Assembly: GCA_019800895.1 (NCBI GenBank)
Contig: JAHVKF010000003.1
Coordinates: 620,001 to 684,000, forward strand
Source: Halomonas denitrificans
Lineage (GTDB): Bacteria > Pseudomonadota > Gammaproteobacteria > Xanthomonadales > Wenzhouxiangellaceae
Length of the DNA: 64,000 bases
Direction of reading: 5' to 3'
Position 1 is the stretch's first letter. Each line of letters begins with the position of its first letter. The notes beneath the pieces are model-generated. The model was given only the letters and a program-made list of their open reading frames with translations. It was not told the origin of the DNA and did not search any database. A program made the translations under genes and the position numbers. Below are positions 34,101 to 43,612 of this stretch, in pieces.

Positions 34101-36182
34101 TCAGGCCGCGTTGCGTTCCTTCTGCGCGGCGATCACCTTCTCGGCGATCTGGTTCGGGCACGGCATGTAGTGCGAGAACTCCATGGAGAACTGGCCGCGG
34201 CCCGAGGTGATGGTGCGCAGGTGGCCGATGTAGCCGAACATCTCGGACAGCGGCGCTTCGGCCTTGATCCGGATTCCGGTCGGTCCGGGCTCCTGGTCCT
34301 TGATCATCGCGCGACGGCGATTGAGGTCGCCGATCACGTCGCCGATGTTGTCTTCCGGCGTGAACACGTCGACCTTCATGATCGGCTCGATCAGCTGCGG
34401 ACCGGCCTTCGGCATCGACTGGCGGAAAGCGCCCTTGGCCGCCAGTTCGAACGCGATGGCCGAGGAGTCGACCGCATGGAAGGCGCCGTCGAACAGTTCG
34501 ATCTCCACGTCGAGCACCGGGAAGCCGGCCAGCGGGCCTTCTTCCATCATGGTCGCGAAGCCCTTCTCGATGGCCGGGAAGAACTCCTTCGGCACGTTGC
34601 CGCCGACCACGGTGGATTCGAACTTGAAGCCCGAACCCGGCTCACCCGGCTTGATGCGGTAGTCGATCTTGCCGAACTGACCCGAACCACCCGACTGCTT
34701 CTTGTGGGTGTAGCTGTCTTCGACCGGCTGGGTGATGGTTTCGCGGTAGGCCACCTGCGGCTCGCCGACTTCCAGCTCCACGCCGTAGGTGCGCTTCAGA
34801 ATGTCGACCTTGACGTCGAGGTGCAATTCGCCCATGCCCTTGAGGATGGTCTCGCCCGAGTCCTCGTCGGTCTCGACGCGGAAGGACGGGTCCTCGGCGA
34901 TCATCTTGCCGATGGCCACGCCCATCTTCTCGCTGCCGGCCTTGTCCTTCGGCGCCACGGCGATCGAGATCACCGGGTCCGGGAACACCATGGCTTCCAG
35001 CGTGCACGGGTGCTTCGGATCGCACAGCGTGTGACCCGTCTGGATGTTCTTCAGGCCGACGCAGGCGAAGATGTCGCCGGCATGTGCGCTGTCGATCTCG
35101 TTGCGGTCGTTGGCGTGCATTTCCACCATGCGGCCGACGCGTTCGGTCTTGCCCGTGGCCGAGTTCAGGATCGTGTCGCCCTTGTTGATCCGGCCGGAGT
35201 AGACGCGCACGAAGGTCAGCGCACCGAAGCGGTCGTCCATGATCTTGAACGCCAGCGCGCGGAACGGCTCGTCCTTGGACACGATCGCGTGCTCGCCGGT
35301 CGGGTTGCCTTCCTCGTCGGTCAGGTCCTGCGGCTCGACTTCCGTCGGGCTCGGCAGGTAGTCGACGATCGCGTCGAGGATCAGCTGCATGCCCTTGTTC
35401 TTGAATGCCGAACCGCAGTAGGTCGGGAAGAACTCGAGCTTGCGGGTGCCTTCGCGGATGCAGCGCTTGATGTCGTCGATGGACGGCTCTTCGCCTTCCA
35501 GGTACGCGGTCATCAGGTCGTCGTCCATTTCCACCGCGGTCTCGATCAGCTCTTCGCGGTAGGCTTCGACGTCATCGACCATGTCGGCCGGCACATCCTG
35601 GATCTCGTAGTTTTCCGGCAGGCCCGTGTCGTCCCAGACCCAGGCCTTGCGGGTCAGCAGGTCGACCACGCCCTTGAACTCGCCTTCCGTGCCGATCGGC
35701 AGGACCATGACCAGCGGCTTGGCGCCCAGCACGGTCTTGACCTGTTTGACGACGCGGTAGAAGTCGGCGCCGATGCGGTCGAGCTTGTTGACGAAGATGA
35801 TGCGCGAGACTTCCGAGTCGTTGGCGTAGCGCCAGTTGGTCTCGGACTGCGGCTCGACGCCGCCGGACCCGCAGAACACGCCGACGCCGCCGTCGAGCAC
35901 CTTCAGCGAGCGGTACACCTCGACCGTGAAGTCGACGTGGCCCGGGGTGTCGATGATGTTCAGGCGGTGGTCCTTCCAGAAGCAGGTCGTGGCCGCGGAC
36001 TGGATCGTGATGCCGCGCTCCTTTTCCTGATCCATGAAGTCGGTGGTCGCGGCGCCGTCGTGCACCTCGCCCGTCCGGTGGATCTTGCCGGTCAGCTTCA
36101 GCACACGCTCTGTCGTCGTGGTCTTGCCGGCGTCGACGTGGGCGAAGATGCCGATGTTGCGGTAATGGGAGAGGTCACTCAT
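34101..36182 (-). CDS. fusA: translation elongation factor G (stand-alone copy, EF-G2 type)
   Basis: GTPase driving ribosomal translocation. 693 aa from ATG 36182 ([20 protein letters not shown]). G1 [10 protein letters not shown]3 [11 protein letters not shown]4 [10 protein letters not shown], with all five EF-G domains to [23 protein letters not shown]. The N-terminus, and isolation from rpsL-rpsG-tuf, match the second EF-G seen in Pseudomonas, Shewanella and Vibrio rather than the str-operon copy. The leader to a TATAAA -10 (36373-36378, minus strand) is about 190 bases. Whether it is the only EF-G in this genome cannot be told from the window. Confidence 0.95.
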   Translation of the reverse strand: MSDLSHYRNIGIFAHVDAGKTTTTERVLKLTGKIHRTGEVHDGAATTDFMDQEKERGITIQSAATTCFWKDHRLNIIDTPGHVDFTVEVYRSLKVLDGGVGVFCGSGGVEPQSETNWRYANDSEVSRIIFVNKLDRIGADFYRVVKQVKTVLGAKPLVMVLPIGTEGEFKGVVDLLTRKAWVWDDTGLPENYEIQDVPADMVDDVEAYREELIETAVEMDDDLMTAYLEGEEPSIDDIKRCIREGTRKLEFFPTYCGSAFKNKGMQLILDAIVDYLPSPTEVEPQDLTDEEGNPTGEHAIVSKDEPFRALAFKIMDDRFGALTFVRVYSGRINKGDTILNSATGKTERVGRMVEMHANDRNEIDSAHAGDIFACVGLKNIQTGHTLCDPKHPCTLEAMVFPDPVISIAVAPKDKAGSEKMGVAIGKMIAEDPSFRVETDEDSGETILKGMGELHLDVKVDILKRTYGVELEVGEPQVAYRETITQPVEDSYTHKKQSGGSGQFGKIDYRIKPGEPGSGFKFESTVVGGNVPKEFFPAIEKGFATMMEEGPLAGFPVLDVEIELFDGAFHAVDSSAIAFELAAKGAFRQSMPKAGPQLIEPIMKVDVFTPEDNIGDVIGDLNRRRAMIKDQEPGPTGIRIKAEAPLSEMFGYIGHLRTITSGRGQFSMEFSHYMPCPNQIAEKVIAAQKERNAA

Positions 36183-36582
36183 GATTCTGTCCGTCCAAAG
36201 GTCCGTTCGTGAAAGTCGTCGGTGCACTGCAAGGCCGCCCGAAATCGCCGTGTCGCTGGCGATGGGGCGCTCTGCGTCGCCTTGGTGGGTCGCCTTGCTG
36301 GAGCCCGGAATTGCGCAAAAACGGCGCTCACCGCGGGGTGGCGCCGTCGGAAACCGCAAAACTCAGCCGTGCTTTATACACCAAATAGGGGTGGAATAGT
36401 GGATTTCCGGGGATTTTTTTGTCGTTTGCCGCGGTGGGTGTCGGCTTGAAATTCCCGGAATTCAATCGTTTAGGGCGGTTCGGGCCCGCCGCGGGCGGTT
36501 GGGCCGGATCGACCGCGCGGCGCGCATCGTAGCGCAAGCGGTCTGCGCGCCGCCGGCGCCGGTTGTCCTTGCCTTGTCCGGT
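36183..36582. other. long fusA leader and intergenic region
   Basis: No gene seen. About 36183-36366 would be fusA 5' UTR if the TATAAA at 36373-36378 (minus strand) is its -10. An AT-rich patch with a T7 run lies at about 36405-36425. The remainder, next to the following gene, is GC-rich without features. Confidence 0.5.
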
Positions 36583-37191
36583 TCAGTCCGAGTCGGTCTC
36601 TGCCACGCCGTACGCGGCCACCAGCGCCCCCCGGTAGCCCAGGTCGAAGTGGGGAGCCAGACGGTCCCACAGGCCGAAATTCATGGCGTTGCCCGGGTGG
36701 TCGTCGACCGCATCTCGCAGCTCGCCCACGGCCACCTCGAAGGCTTCGCGGTCCTGCTCGAGCACGCCGAGATAGGCACGGACGTGCGCATTCCATCGGA
36801 ACCCGTCGTCGCGGGCCTCGTTCTCATCGAGCGTGCTGCGCGCCGCCGCGATGGCCGCTTCGACCTGGCCCGCCTCGCCGCGCATCTGCGCCAGATGCCA
36901 GACCAGGCTGCGCTGCTCCGCCCCGGTCCGCTCGATGTAGAACTCGATCAGATCTGCCGCCTGCGCCGGGCAACCGGCGCCGGCCAGCACCCGGAATCCC
37001 GATCCGGGCGTCTGGTCGAAGGCGGTGTAGTCGAGCGACAGGCTGGTGACGCGAAGTTCGGCGAGCAAGGCGTCGCAATCTTCGGCATTCGCCGACCCGA
37101 AGAGGAGCAGAGGGGCCAGGGCAAGGATCAGGGGTCGCACAATCGTTCCGGGCTGGGAGGCGCGACTCTGTAGATCGCGGGCGTCGGACAT
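36583..37191 (-). CDS. hypothetical secreted protein, possibly TPR-like
   Basis: 202 aa, AAGGGA six bases before ATG 37191. Signal-like segment IVRPLILALAPLLLFGSANAE (cleavage near residue 36). The rest is helical with short Ala-rich repeats (GQVEAAIAAARSTLDENEAR, NAHVRAYLGVLEQDREAFEV) reminiscent of TPR helices, but no clear TPR consensus. Not recognised. Follows slyX by 10 bases on the same strand. Confidence 0.75.
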   Translation of the reverse strand: MSDARDLQSRASQPGTIVRPLILALAPLLLFGSANAEDCDALLAELRVTSLSLDYTAFDQTPGSGFRVLAGAGCPAQAADLIEFYIERTGAEQRSLVWHLAQMRGEAGQVEAAIAAARSTLDENEARDDGFRWNAHVRAYLGVLEQDREAFEVAVGELRDAVDDHPGNAMNFGLWDRLAPHFDLGYRGALVAAYGVAETDSD

Positions 37192-37201
37192 CGTTCCCTT
37201 G

Positions 37202-37414
37202 TCAGTAATGCGGGGGCGGCTGGTCGGACGAGTCGTCGATGCCCGTATCGCGCTGCTGGCTGTCCAGCTGCTCTTGGAGCCCTTTCAGCTTGCGGAGCAG
37301 CGTCCGCGTCTCCGCCTGCTGTGCCTCGAGCTCTCCGGACAGCACGTCCACGGAGTGCTCGAGAAAGGTCAGCTTGGATTCCAGCTGGGCGATCCGGTCG
37401 TCCGTCGTGCTCAT
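37202..37414 (-). CDS. slyX: SlyX family protein
   Basis: 70 aa, start ATG 37414. A short coiled coil typical of SlyX: DDRIAQLESKLTFLEHSVDV and LSGELEAQQAETRTLLRKLK, ending in the conserved PPPHY. Function unknown; it co-occurs with slyD in enterobacteria, but not here. Operon with the secreted hypothetical protein downstream. Confidence 0.93.
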   Translation of the reverse strand: MSTTDDRIAQLESKLTFLEHSVDVLSGELEAQQAETRTLLRKLKGLQEQLDSQQRDTGIDDSSDQPPPHY

Positions 37415-37493
37415 GAATACCCACTTCTCCTGCGCCCGGGTCGGGGCGATGCGTGATACGTCGAGCTTCCCACTATGGCGGCACCCCCGGGCA

Positions 37494-37558
37494 GGATCAA
37501 TGGGCCGGATCAATGGGCCGGATGAATGGGCCGGATGAATGGGCCGGATGAATGGGCC
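37494..37558 (+). repeat. 13-bp tandem repeat, five units
   Basis: GGATCAATGGGCC twice, then GGATGAATGGGCC three times. It lies between the divergently placed slyX start and the hydrolase stop, within the likely slyX promoter region. Confidence 0.95.
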
Positions 37559-37578
37559 AACGAATCCGTCGGCGCAGG

Positions 37579-38403
37579 TCAAGCTTTCGGTGCCAGTGAC
37601 GAGTAGAAGTCCAGCAGCGCGCGATTGACCGCCTCGGGCTGCTCGGCGGTGGTCATGTGGCCGCTGTTCTCGATCGTCACCAGGCGCGAACCGTCGATGC
37701 GCTCGTGGATGTGCTGCGACTCGCGCGGCGGGAGCGCGCGGTCCTGGTCGGCGGTGACGACCAGGGTGGGCAGGCGGATCTCGTGGAGGCGATCCAGGAC
37801 CGATTTCCGCGAGACCACCCCACGCACCGCCCGGGTCACGCCGACGCGGTCGTTGGCCGTGACCATTGCGACCCACCGCTCGCGTTCTTCCCGGCAGGTC
37901 GGGTCGTCGATGAACCGGTCGGAGAACATCAGCGGCAGGATGCGCGGCGTGACGATGTCGAGGCCGAACGTGCGAGCAACCAGGTTCAGCACGGCAAAGC
38001 GCGGCCGCTTGGTCCAGTGTTCCCGCTCGGCCGAGGTGTTCATCAGCACCAGCGACTTCAGCCGTTCCTGCCGCCTCAGCGCCACCCGTTGGGCCACCAT
38101 TCCGCCCATCGAGAACCCGAGGAGGTGGACCGGCTGCCCGGCTTCGTCGGCGTCCAGCGACTCGATCAGCGCGATCGCGTCGTCGGCCAGCGTATCCAGG
38201 TCGTAGCCGGACTTCGTCACCTCGCTCTCGCCCTGGCCGCGAAAGTCCATCCGCACGCAGCGGAAGCGCGAGCCCAGCGCCTCGACCTGGGCGTCGAACA
38301 TCCGGTGCGAGAACAGCAGGCCGTGGAGCAGGACAAGGATTTCGGGTCCGGTTCCGGACTCGACGACGTTCAGGCGGGCAGGGTCGAGGTCGAAATGGGG
38401 CAC
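37579..38403 (-). CDS. alpha/beta hydrolase
   Basis: 274 aa, GTG start 38403. Oxyanion loop LVLLHGLLFSHRMFD, nucleophile LLGFSMGGMVAQRVAL (Ser), acid VVTADQDRALPPRES, His ENSGHMTTAEQPE. Similar to 3-oxoadipate enol-lactonase/BioH-like esterases, but the substrate cannot be assigned. Single gene; no operon partner. Confidence 0.88.
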   Translation of the reverse strand: MPHFDLDPARLNVVESGTGPEILVLLHGLLFSHRMFDAQVEALGSRFRCVRMDFRGQGESEVTKSGYDLDTLADDAIALIESLDADEAGQPVHLLGFSMGGMVAQRVALRRQERLKSLVLMNTSAEREHWTKRPRFAVLNLVARTFGLDIVTPRILPLMFSDRFIDDPTCREERERWVAMVTANDRVGVTRAVRGVVSRKSVLDRLHEIRLPTLVVTADQDRALPPRESQHIHERIDGSRLVTIENSGHMTTAEQPEAVNRALLDFYSSLAPKA

Positions 38404-38602
38404 GGGATGGTCCGGCGATGGGGCTGTCCTACGATACTCCCCGCGACCTCAGGATCCAAAGCGGCATCGAGGAGGGCCTGGCAGCGTCCGGGCGCTTTAC
38501 CGACTTCGGCGCTGTGCCGCGCAAGGTCGTCGCGGTTGATTTCGTCGCTGATGCGATGCAGCATCATGCATAGGGAACACGAACGGATTCGGGAATAGAA
38601 GC

Positions 38603-39964
38603 ATGGCCATGTTTCTCGAAAAGGTGAAGACACCGGGCCTCGCCCATCTTTCCTGGGTGATCGGCGATGCGGACCAGGCGGCCGTCATCGACCCGCGTCG
38701 TGACATCGATGTCTACCTCGAGATCGCGAAGAGTCAGGGCGCCCGTATCACGCACGTCATCGAAACCCACCGCAACGAGGATCTGGTTTCGGGCGCACCG
38801 ATGCTGGCCGAACGGACAGGGGCCCGAGTTCTGCACGGTCCGAATGCCGACCAGGAAATCCGCTACGCTGAAACGGTCCGCGAGTCCGACTGCATCGAAC
38901 TCGGGAACCTCGTCCTGAAGATCCTGGAGACGCCGGGGCATACGGACGACAGCATCAGTATCGCGATCCACGACGAGAACAACCCCGGCGATGCGGTCGG
39001 CGTATTCACCGGCGACGCATTGTTCATCGGCGACGTGGGTCGAACCGACTTCTATCCGGACCGTGCCGAAGAGGTGGCAGGCAAGCTGTTCGATTCGCTG
39101 AACAAGCTGCTGGCGCTCGGCGACCAGGCCATCATCTATCCGGCCCACGGTGCGGGTTCGGTCTGTGGATCGGGGATGGCCGAACGCGAATTCTCGACCA
39201 TCGGGCACGAGCGGTTGCACAACTCCATGCTCCAGATTCGCGATCGCGAGGAGTTCATCGAGGCCAAGCTGGACGAGATGCACTATCAGCCGCCGTACTT
39301 CAGACGGATGGAACGGCTGAATGCCGAGGGTGGAAGTCGCCTGCCGACGCCGATGGGATTGACACCGCTTGATCCGGAGACGCTGCTCGCCCGACGGGAC
39401 GAGGGCTGCGACGTGATCGATATCCGCAGCCCCGAATCCTATGCCGGGGCCCATGTCGAAGGCGCGCTTTCACTGCCGCTCGGCCTGATCACCGCCTACG
39501 CCGGTTGGCTCCTGGACCCGGATCGCTCGCTCGTCCTCGTGGCGGACGATCTCGACCAGGCGGGCGAGGCGCTCGTGCATTTCGGCCGCATCGGCTACGA
39601 CCGTGTCGAGGGTGCCTACAGCGGAGGCATGGCCGCGTGGGCTGCGTCGGGAAACGCGTTCGATTCCGTGCCGCTGGTGGACGCCGGCGACGTTTCGCAG
39701 CGCGTCGGCGAATCGAAGGATCTCTGGCAGCTACTGGACGTCCGGAAGAAGGAAGAATTCGACCGGACCGCCATCGAAGGCGCCTGCCACATCTATCTCG
39801 GCCACCTGGCGGATCGGCTCGACTCTCTGGACCGCGACAAGGCCTTCACTGTCCTGTGTGGAAGCGGCATGCGTGCCATGGTCGGCGCATCGCTGCTTCG
39901 CCGCAACGGCTTCGACCGCGTCGATGTCTTTCTCGGTTCGATGGGCGCCTGGACGAATCGCTGA
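38603..39964 (+). CDS. metallo-beta-lactamase-fold persulfide dioxygenase-like protein with two rhodanese domains
   Basis: 453 aa. MBL domain about 1-240 of the ETHE1-like type, with HVIETHRNEDLVSGAPML in place of the classical HxHxDH, then ETPGHTDDSIS, FTGDALFIGDVGRTDF and YPAHGAGS. Two rhodanese domains follow: the first (about 250-350) has LVLVADDLDQ with no Cys at the active loop; the second (about 355-453) has VLCGSGMRAM with the catalytic Cys. Probably oxidises persulfides and transfers sulfane sulfur. Likely monocistronic. Confidence 0.9.
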   Translation: MAMFLEKVKTPGLAHLSWVIGDADQAAVIDPRRDIDVYLEIAKSQGARITHVIETHRNEDLVSGAPMLAERTGARVLHGPNADQEIRYAETVRESDCIELGNLVLKILETPGHTDDSISIAIHDENNPGDAVGVFTGDALFIGDVGRTDFYPDRAEEVAGKLFDSLNKLLALGDQAIIYPAHGAGSVCGSGMAEREFSTIGHERLHNSMLQIRDREEFIEAKLDEMHYQPPYFRRMERLNAEGGSRLPTPMGLTPLDPETLLARRDEGCDVIDIRSPESYAGAHVEGALSLPLGLITAYAGWLLDPDRSLVLVADDLDQAGEALVHFGRIGYDRVEGAYSGGMAAWAASGNAFDSVPLVDAGDVSQRVGESKDLWQLLDVRKKEEFDRTAIEGACHIYLGHLADRLDSLDRDKAFTVLCGSGMRAMVGASLLRRNGFDRVDVFLGSMGAWTNR

Positions 39965-40295
39965 CCGCCCCAGGTCCTCGAGTCGAGGAGCCGTTCCCGG
40001 CGTGGCCGCATGAGGTGGATCACGGCATTCCTCGGCACGGCTACGGCTAGCGGCGGAACGATGGCGAGGCGTGGTTTTTCGGACAGAACGGGCTCCCGGA
40101 GCATCGCTGCGGCTATAATCCGCGCCTTCGTTTCGCGTCGTCGCCGGCGCTCGCCGACCGGTTCCCGGTGCTGCGGCCCGCTCGGCCCTCCAATCGTCGA
40201 GACTTCATTCTCGGTCCGGTGACCGTCTGCCGATCCGCCGGTGGTCCGGCACGCCGGCCCGGTCCTCGCTCCAGATCAATAAAGGCTTCTTTCCA
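39965..40295 (+). other. intergenic region with SulP promoter
   Basis: No gene supported. A TATAAT hexamer at 40114-40119 is the likely -10 for the SulP gene, leaving a leader of about 170 bases. No clear -35 and no recognisable riboswitch. Confidence 0.5.
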
Positions 40296-41777
40296 ATGCC
40301 GTTCCTGCACAGGATCCGGCGCGACTGGTTCTCGAACCTGCGCGCCGACACGCTTTCCGGGCTGGTGGTGGCCCTGGCGCTGATTCCCGAGGCGATCGCG
40401 TTCTCGCTGATCGCCGGCGTCGACCCCAAGGTCGGCCTCTACGCGTCGTTCTGCATCGCGGTGGTCATCGCCTTCGCCGGCGGCCGTCCGGGCATGATTT
40501 CCGCGGCCACCGGGGCCATGGCGCTGCTGATGGTCACGCTGGTGCGCGACCACGGCCTGCAGTACCTGCTCGCGGCCACGGTGCTGACCGGCCTCCTGCA
40601 GATCGCCGCCGGCTACCTGCGCCTGGCCGACCTGATGCGCTTCGTGTCGCGCTCGGTGGTCACCGGCTTCGTCAACGCGCTGGCGATCCTGATCTTCCTG
40701 GCCCAGCTCCCGGAACTGGTCGGCGTGCCGGCCGCCGTCTACCCGATGGTCGTCGTCGGGCTGCTCATCATCTACGGTCTGCCGCGCCTGACCCGGGCGG
40801 TGCCGTCGCCGCTGATCGCGATCGTGGCCCTGACCGCCGCCTCGCTGGCGCTGGGCATCGAGGTGCCGACGGTCGGCGACAAGGGCGAGCTGCCCGATGC
40901 GTTGCCGATGTTCCTGCTGCCCGACATCCCGTGGACGCTGGAAACGCTGTGGATCGTCCTGCCCGTGTCGGTGACGCTGATGACCGTGGGCCTGCTGGAG
41001 TCGTTCCTGACCGCGCAGATCGTCGACGACCTGACCGACACGCCCAGCGACAAGCACCGCGAGGCGAAGGGCCAGGGCCTGGCCAACATCGCGTCGGGCT
41101 TCTTCGGCGGCATGGCGGGCTGCGCGATGATCGGCCAGTCGGTGATCAACATCAAGTCCGGCGGCCGCGGACGCTTGTCGACGCTGCTGGCCGGCGTGTT
41201 CCTGCTCCTGATGGTGGTGTTCCTCGACGAATGGGTCGGCCGCATCCCGATGGCCGCGCTGGTGGCGGTGATGATCATGGTGTCGATCGGGACCTTCAGC
41301 TGGCGGTCGATCGCCGACCTGCGGGTGCACCCGAAGACCTCGAGCCTGGTGATGCTGGGCACGGTGGTGGTCACGGTGGCCACCCACGACCTCGCCAAGG
41401 GCGTGCTGACCGGTGTGCTGCTCTCGGCGCTGGGCTTCGCGCGCAAGGTCGGCCAGGTGCTGGTCGTCGAGCGCTCGCTCGATCGCGACGGTACGCTTCG
41501 GACCTATACCGTGACCGGCCAGGTGTTCTTCGCGTCGGCCGACCGCTTTCTGCAGGAGTTCGACCTCCGGGAGGTCGTCGAAACGGTACGGATCGACGTC
41601 AGCCGCGCCCATTTCTGGGACCTGAGCGCGGTCGGTGCGCTGGATCGTGTCATCCTCAAGTTCCGTCGAGAGGGCGTCGAGGTCGAGATCGTCGGCATGG
41701 ACGAGGCCAGCCGCACGCTGGTCGATCGACTCGGCGTGGCCGACAAGCCCGACGCCGAACACCTGCTGGACCACTGA
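40296..41777 (+). CDS. SulP-family anion transporter with STAS domain
   Basis: 493 aa inner-membrane transporter. About 12 membrane helices (residues 15-395), with [22 protein letters not shown] and [27 protein letters not shown], both hallmarks of SulP/SLC26. C-terminal STAS domain about 405-490 ([20 protein letters not shown]). Substrate could be bicarbonate, sulfate or another anion. Eleven bases upstream of a tandem universal stress protein gene, a pairing common in Gammaproteobacteria. Confidence 0.93.
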   Translation: MPFLHRIRRDWFSNLRADTLSGLVVALALIPEAIAFSLIAGVDPKVGLYASFCIAVVIAFAGGRPGMISAATGAMALLMVTLVRDHGLQYLLAATVLTGLLQIAAGYLRLADLMRFVSRSVVTGFVNALAILIFLAQLPELVGVPAAVYPMVVVGLLIIYGLPRLTRAVPSPLIAIVALTAASLALGIEVPTVGDKGELPDALPMFLLPDIPWTLETLWIVLPVSVTLMTVGLLESFLTAQIVDDLTDTPSDKHREAKGQGLANIASGFFGGMAGCAMIGQSVINIKSGGRGRLSTLLAGVFLLLMVVFLDEWVGRIPMAALVAVMIMVSIGTFSWRSIADLRVHPKTSSLVMLGTVVVTVATHDLAKGVLTGVLLSALGFARKVGQVLVVERSLDRDGTLRTYTVTGQVFFASADRFLQEFDLREVVETVRIDVSRAHFWDLSAVGALDRVILKFRREGVEVEIVGMDEASRTLVDRLGVADKPDAEHLLDH

Positions 41778-41788
41778 GGAGAACCGAG

Positions 41789-42670
41789 ATGAGCGCTAGC
41801 GAGTACGAAATCCCGGTCGACGGCACGGTGATGGCCTGCCTGGACGTGTCGCTGTACAACCCCGCGGTGGTCGACTACGCGGCCTGGGCGTCGCGGCGAC
41901 TGGCCGCCGAACTGCAGTGCCTGCACGTGCTCGAGGACCGCAGCAAGCGTTCGCCGGGCGTGGACTTCAGCGGCACCATCGGCATCGACGCCCAGAGCCA
42001 CCTCCTCGACGAGCTGGCCGAACTCGACGCGCGTCGGTCCCGGGTCGAAATGCAGCAGGGGCGCGCGATGCTCGAGCAGGCCTGTTCGCGCGCCGCCGAG
42101 GCGGGCGCACTGAACCCGACGGCGCTCCAGCGGCAGGGGCCGCTGGCGCAGGCGCTGACCGAGGTCGAGGAGCGGGTCCGCCTGTTCGTGCTCGGCAAGC
42201 GCGGCGAATCGGCGGGCGTCAACGGTGACCATCTCGGCGCCAACCTCGAGCGCGTCGTGCGCTCCGTGCATCGACCGACGCTGGTCTCCTCGCGCGCCTT
42301 CCGCAGCATCGAGCGCTTCGCGATCGCCTTCGACGGCAGCCCGACGACCCGGAAGTGCGTGGAGATGGTGTGCCAGAGCCCGTTGCTTTCGGGCCTGGAA
42401 TGCCACGTGGTCATGGCCGGCCAGTCGTCGGAAGAAAACGAGACCCTCGACCGGGCCCTCGAACGGCTGCGGGAGGCCGGCTTCGAGCCACGCGCCCATG
42501 TCGAATCCGGTGACGCCGAGCGGGTCATCGCCGACCATGTCGAGAAGCTGGACATCGACCTGCTGGTGATGGGCGCCTACGGTCACTCGCGCATCCGCCG
42601 GATGATCGTCGGCAGCACCACCACCGCGCTGTTGCAGAGCTGTCGCATCCCGATCCTGCTGCTGCGCTGA
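41789..42670 (+). CDS. tandem-domain universal stress protein
   Basis: 293 aa from ATG 41789 with GAGGAG upstream. Two UspA domains: residues 8-150 (VMACLDVSLYNPAVVDYAAW) and 160-293 (RFAIAFDGSPTTRKCVEMV). The second has the nucleotide-binding block MGAYGHSRIRRMIVGSTTTALLQ; the first has the weaker VLGKRGESAGVNGDHLGANLERVV. Probably regulates or senses state for the SulP transporter encoded upstream. Confidence 0.92.
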   Translation: MSASEYEIPVDGTVMACLDVSLYNPAVVDYAAWASRRLAAELQCLHVLEDRSKRSPGVDFSGTIGIDAQSHLLDELAELDARRSRVEMQQGRAMLEQACSRAAEAGALNPTALQRQGPLAQALTEVEERVRLFVLGKRGESAGVNGDHLGANLERVVRSVHRPTLVSSRAFRSIERFAIAFDGSPTTRKCVEMVCQSPLLSGLECHVVMAGQSSEENETLDRALERLREAGFEPRAHVESGDAERVIADHVEKLDIDLLVMGAYGHSRIRRMIVGSTTTALLQSCRIPILLLR

Positions 42671-42757
42671 TCCGCAGCACCCGCCGGCGGAGTGCGTACG
42701 TTGCCCGGCGGGCGCCGGTCGCAGTACGCTGATCGCGAATCCAGACGGGGGGTGTTC

Positions 42758-43417
42758 GTGAGTCGCAAGATCGGTCGCGAATCGAGTCGCGCCAGTCGTG
42801 CTCGCCATCCGGTGCCGCTGCCGGCGCGCATCCTGTACACCGCCTGGATGCTCGCCTGGGTGCCGCTGATCCTGTTCACCGCCGGGGCGCAGAACTTCTG
42901 GTGGCTGTGCAACTGCGCGCTGTTCATCGTGCTGGTGGCGACCTGGTTCCCGAGCCCGCTGCTGGTCTCCAGCCAGGCCGGGACCGTGACCGTCGTCGGC
43001 ATCGTCTGGGGCCTGGACTTCGTCGCCGGGCTGGTGACCGGACAGAGCCCGACCGGCATCACGGTCTACATGTTCGAGCCGGCGCTCCCGCTGGTCCAGC
43101 GGCTGGCCTCGACCTATCACCTGTGGTTCCCGATCTACGCGGTCTGGCTCTGCGGGCGCCAGGGCTACGACGATCGGGGACCCTGGCTGCAGTGCGTCAT
43201 CGGCTCGCTGGCGATTGTCGGCGGCTGGTGGTTCGGCGATCCCGAACGCAACCTGAACTACACCCACGCCCCCTTCGGCATCGAGCAGACCTGGCTGCCC
43301 GACGCGGTCTACCTGCCGCTGCTGTGCGTCGCGACCGCCGCGGCGCTGTACTGGCCCGGCCATCGGATCGTGCGCTGGGTGCTGGTCAAGACTCGGTCTG
43401 ATGCGTTCTCCGAATAG
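42758..43417 (+). CDS. hypothetical multi-pass membrane protein
   Basis: 219 aa from GTG 42758 (preceded by GGGGGG); a frame open from 42692 is less likely. About five or six helices (ILYTAWMLAWVPLILFTAGA, WLCNCALFIVLVATWF, TVTVVGIVWGLDFVAGLV, IVGGWWFGD, LLCVATAAALYWPG). Conserved-looking WFGDPERNLNYTHAPFG between the last helices. No family recognised. Confidence 0.78.
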   Translation: MSRKIGRESSRASRARHPVPLPARILYTAWMLAWVPLILFTAGAQNFWWLCNCALFIVLVATWFPSPLLVSSQAGTVTVVGIVWGLDFVAGLVTGQSPTGITVYMFEPALPLVQRLASTYHLWFPIYAVWLCGRQGYDDRGPWLQCVIGSLAIVGGWWFGDPERNLNYTHAPFGIEQTWLPDAVYLPLLCVATAAALYWPGHRIVRWVLVKTRSDAFSE

Positions 43418-43612
43418 CCCCGTCATCCGGCCCGGACGACCGTGTCCATGGCCGTGTCCTGAATCCCATGCAAGATCCCGGGCCGCCTGGAGTCGGCCGA
43501 GCCGGTCGGTCCCGCCGTGCCAAATTGCCCGGAAACCCCGGAACCGCTATGCTTTTTCCGGGGGTCGTTGGTCATCGCGCGGGTCCGACCTGGCGATGCA
43601 GGGAGGTGGAGC

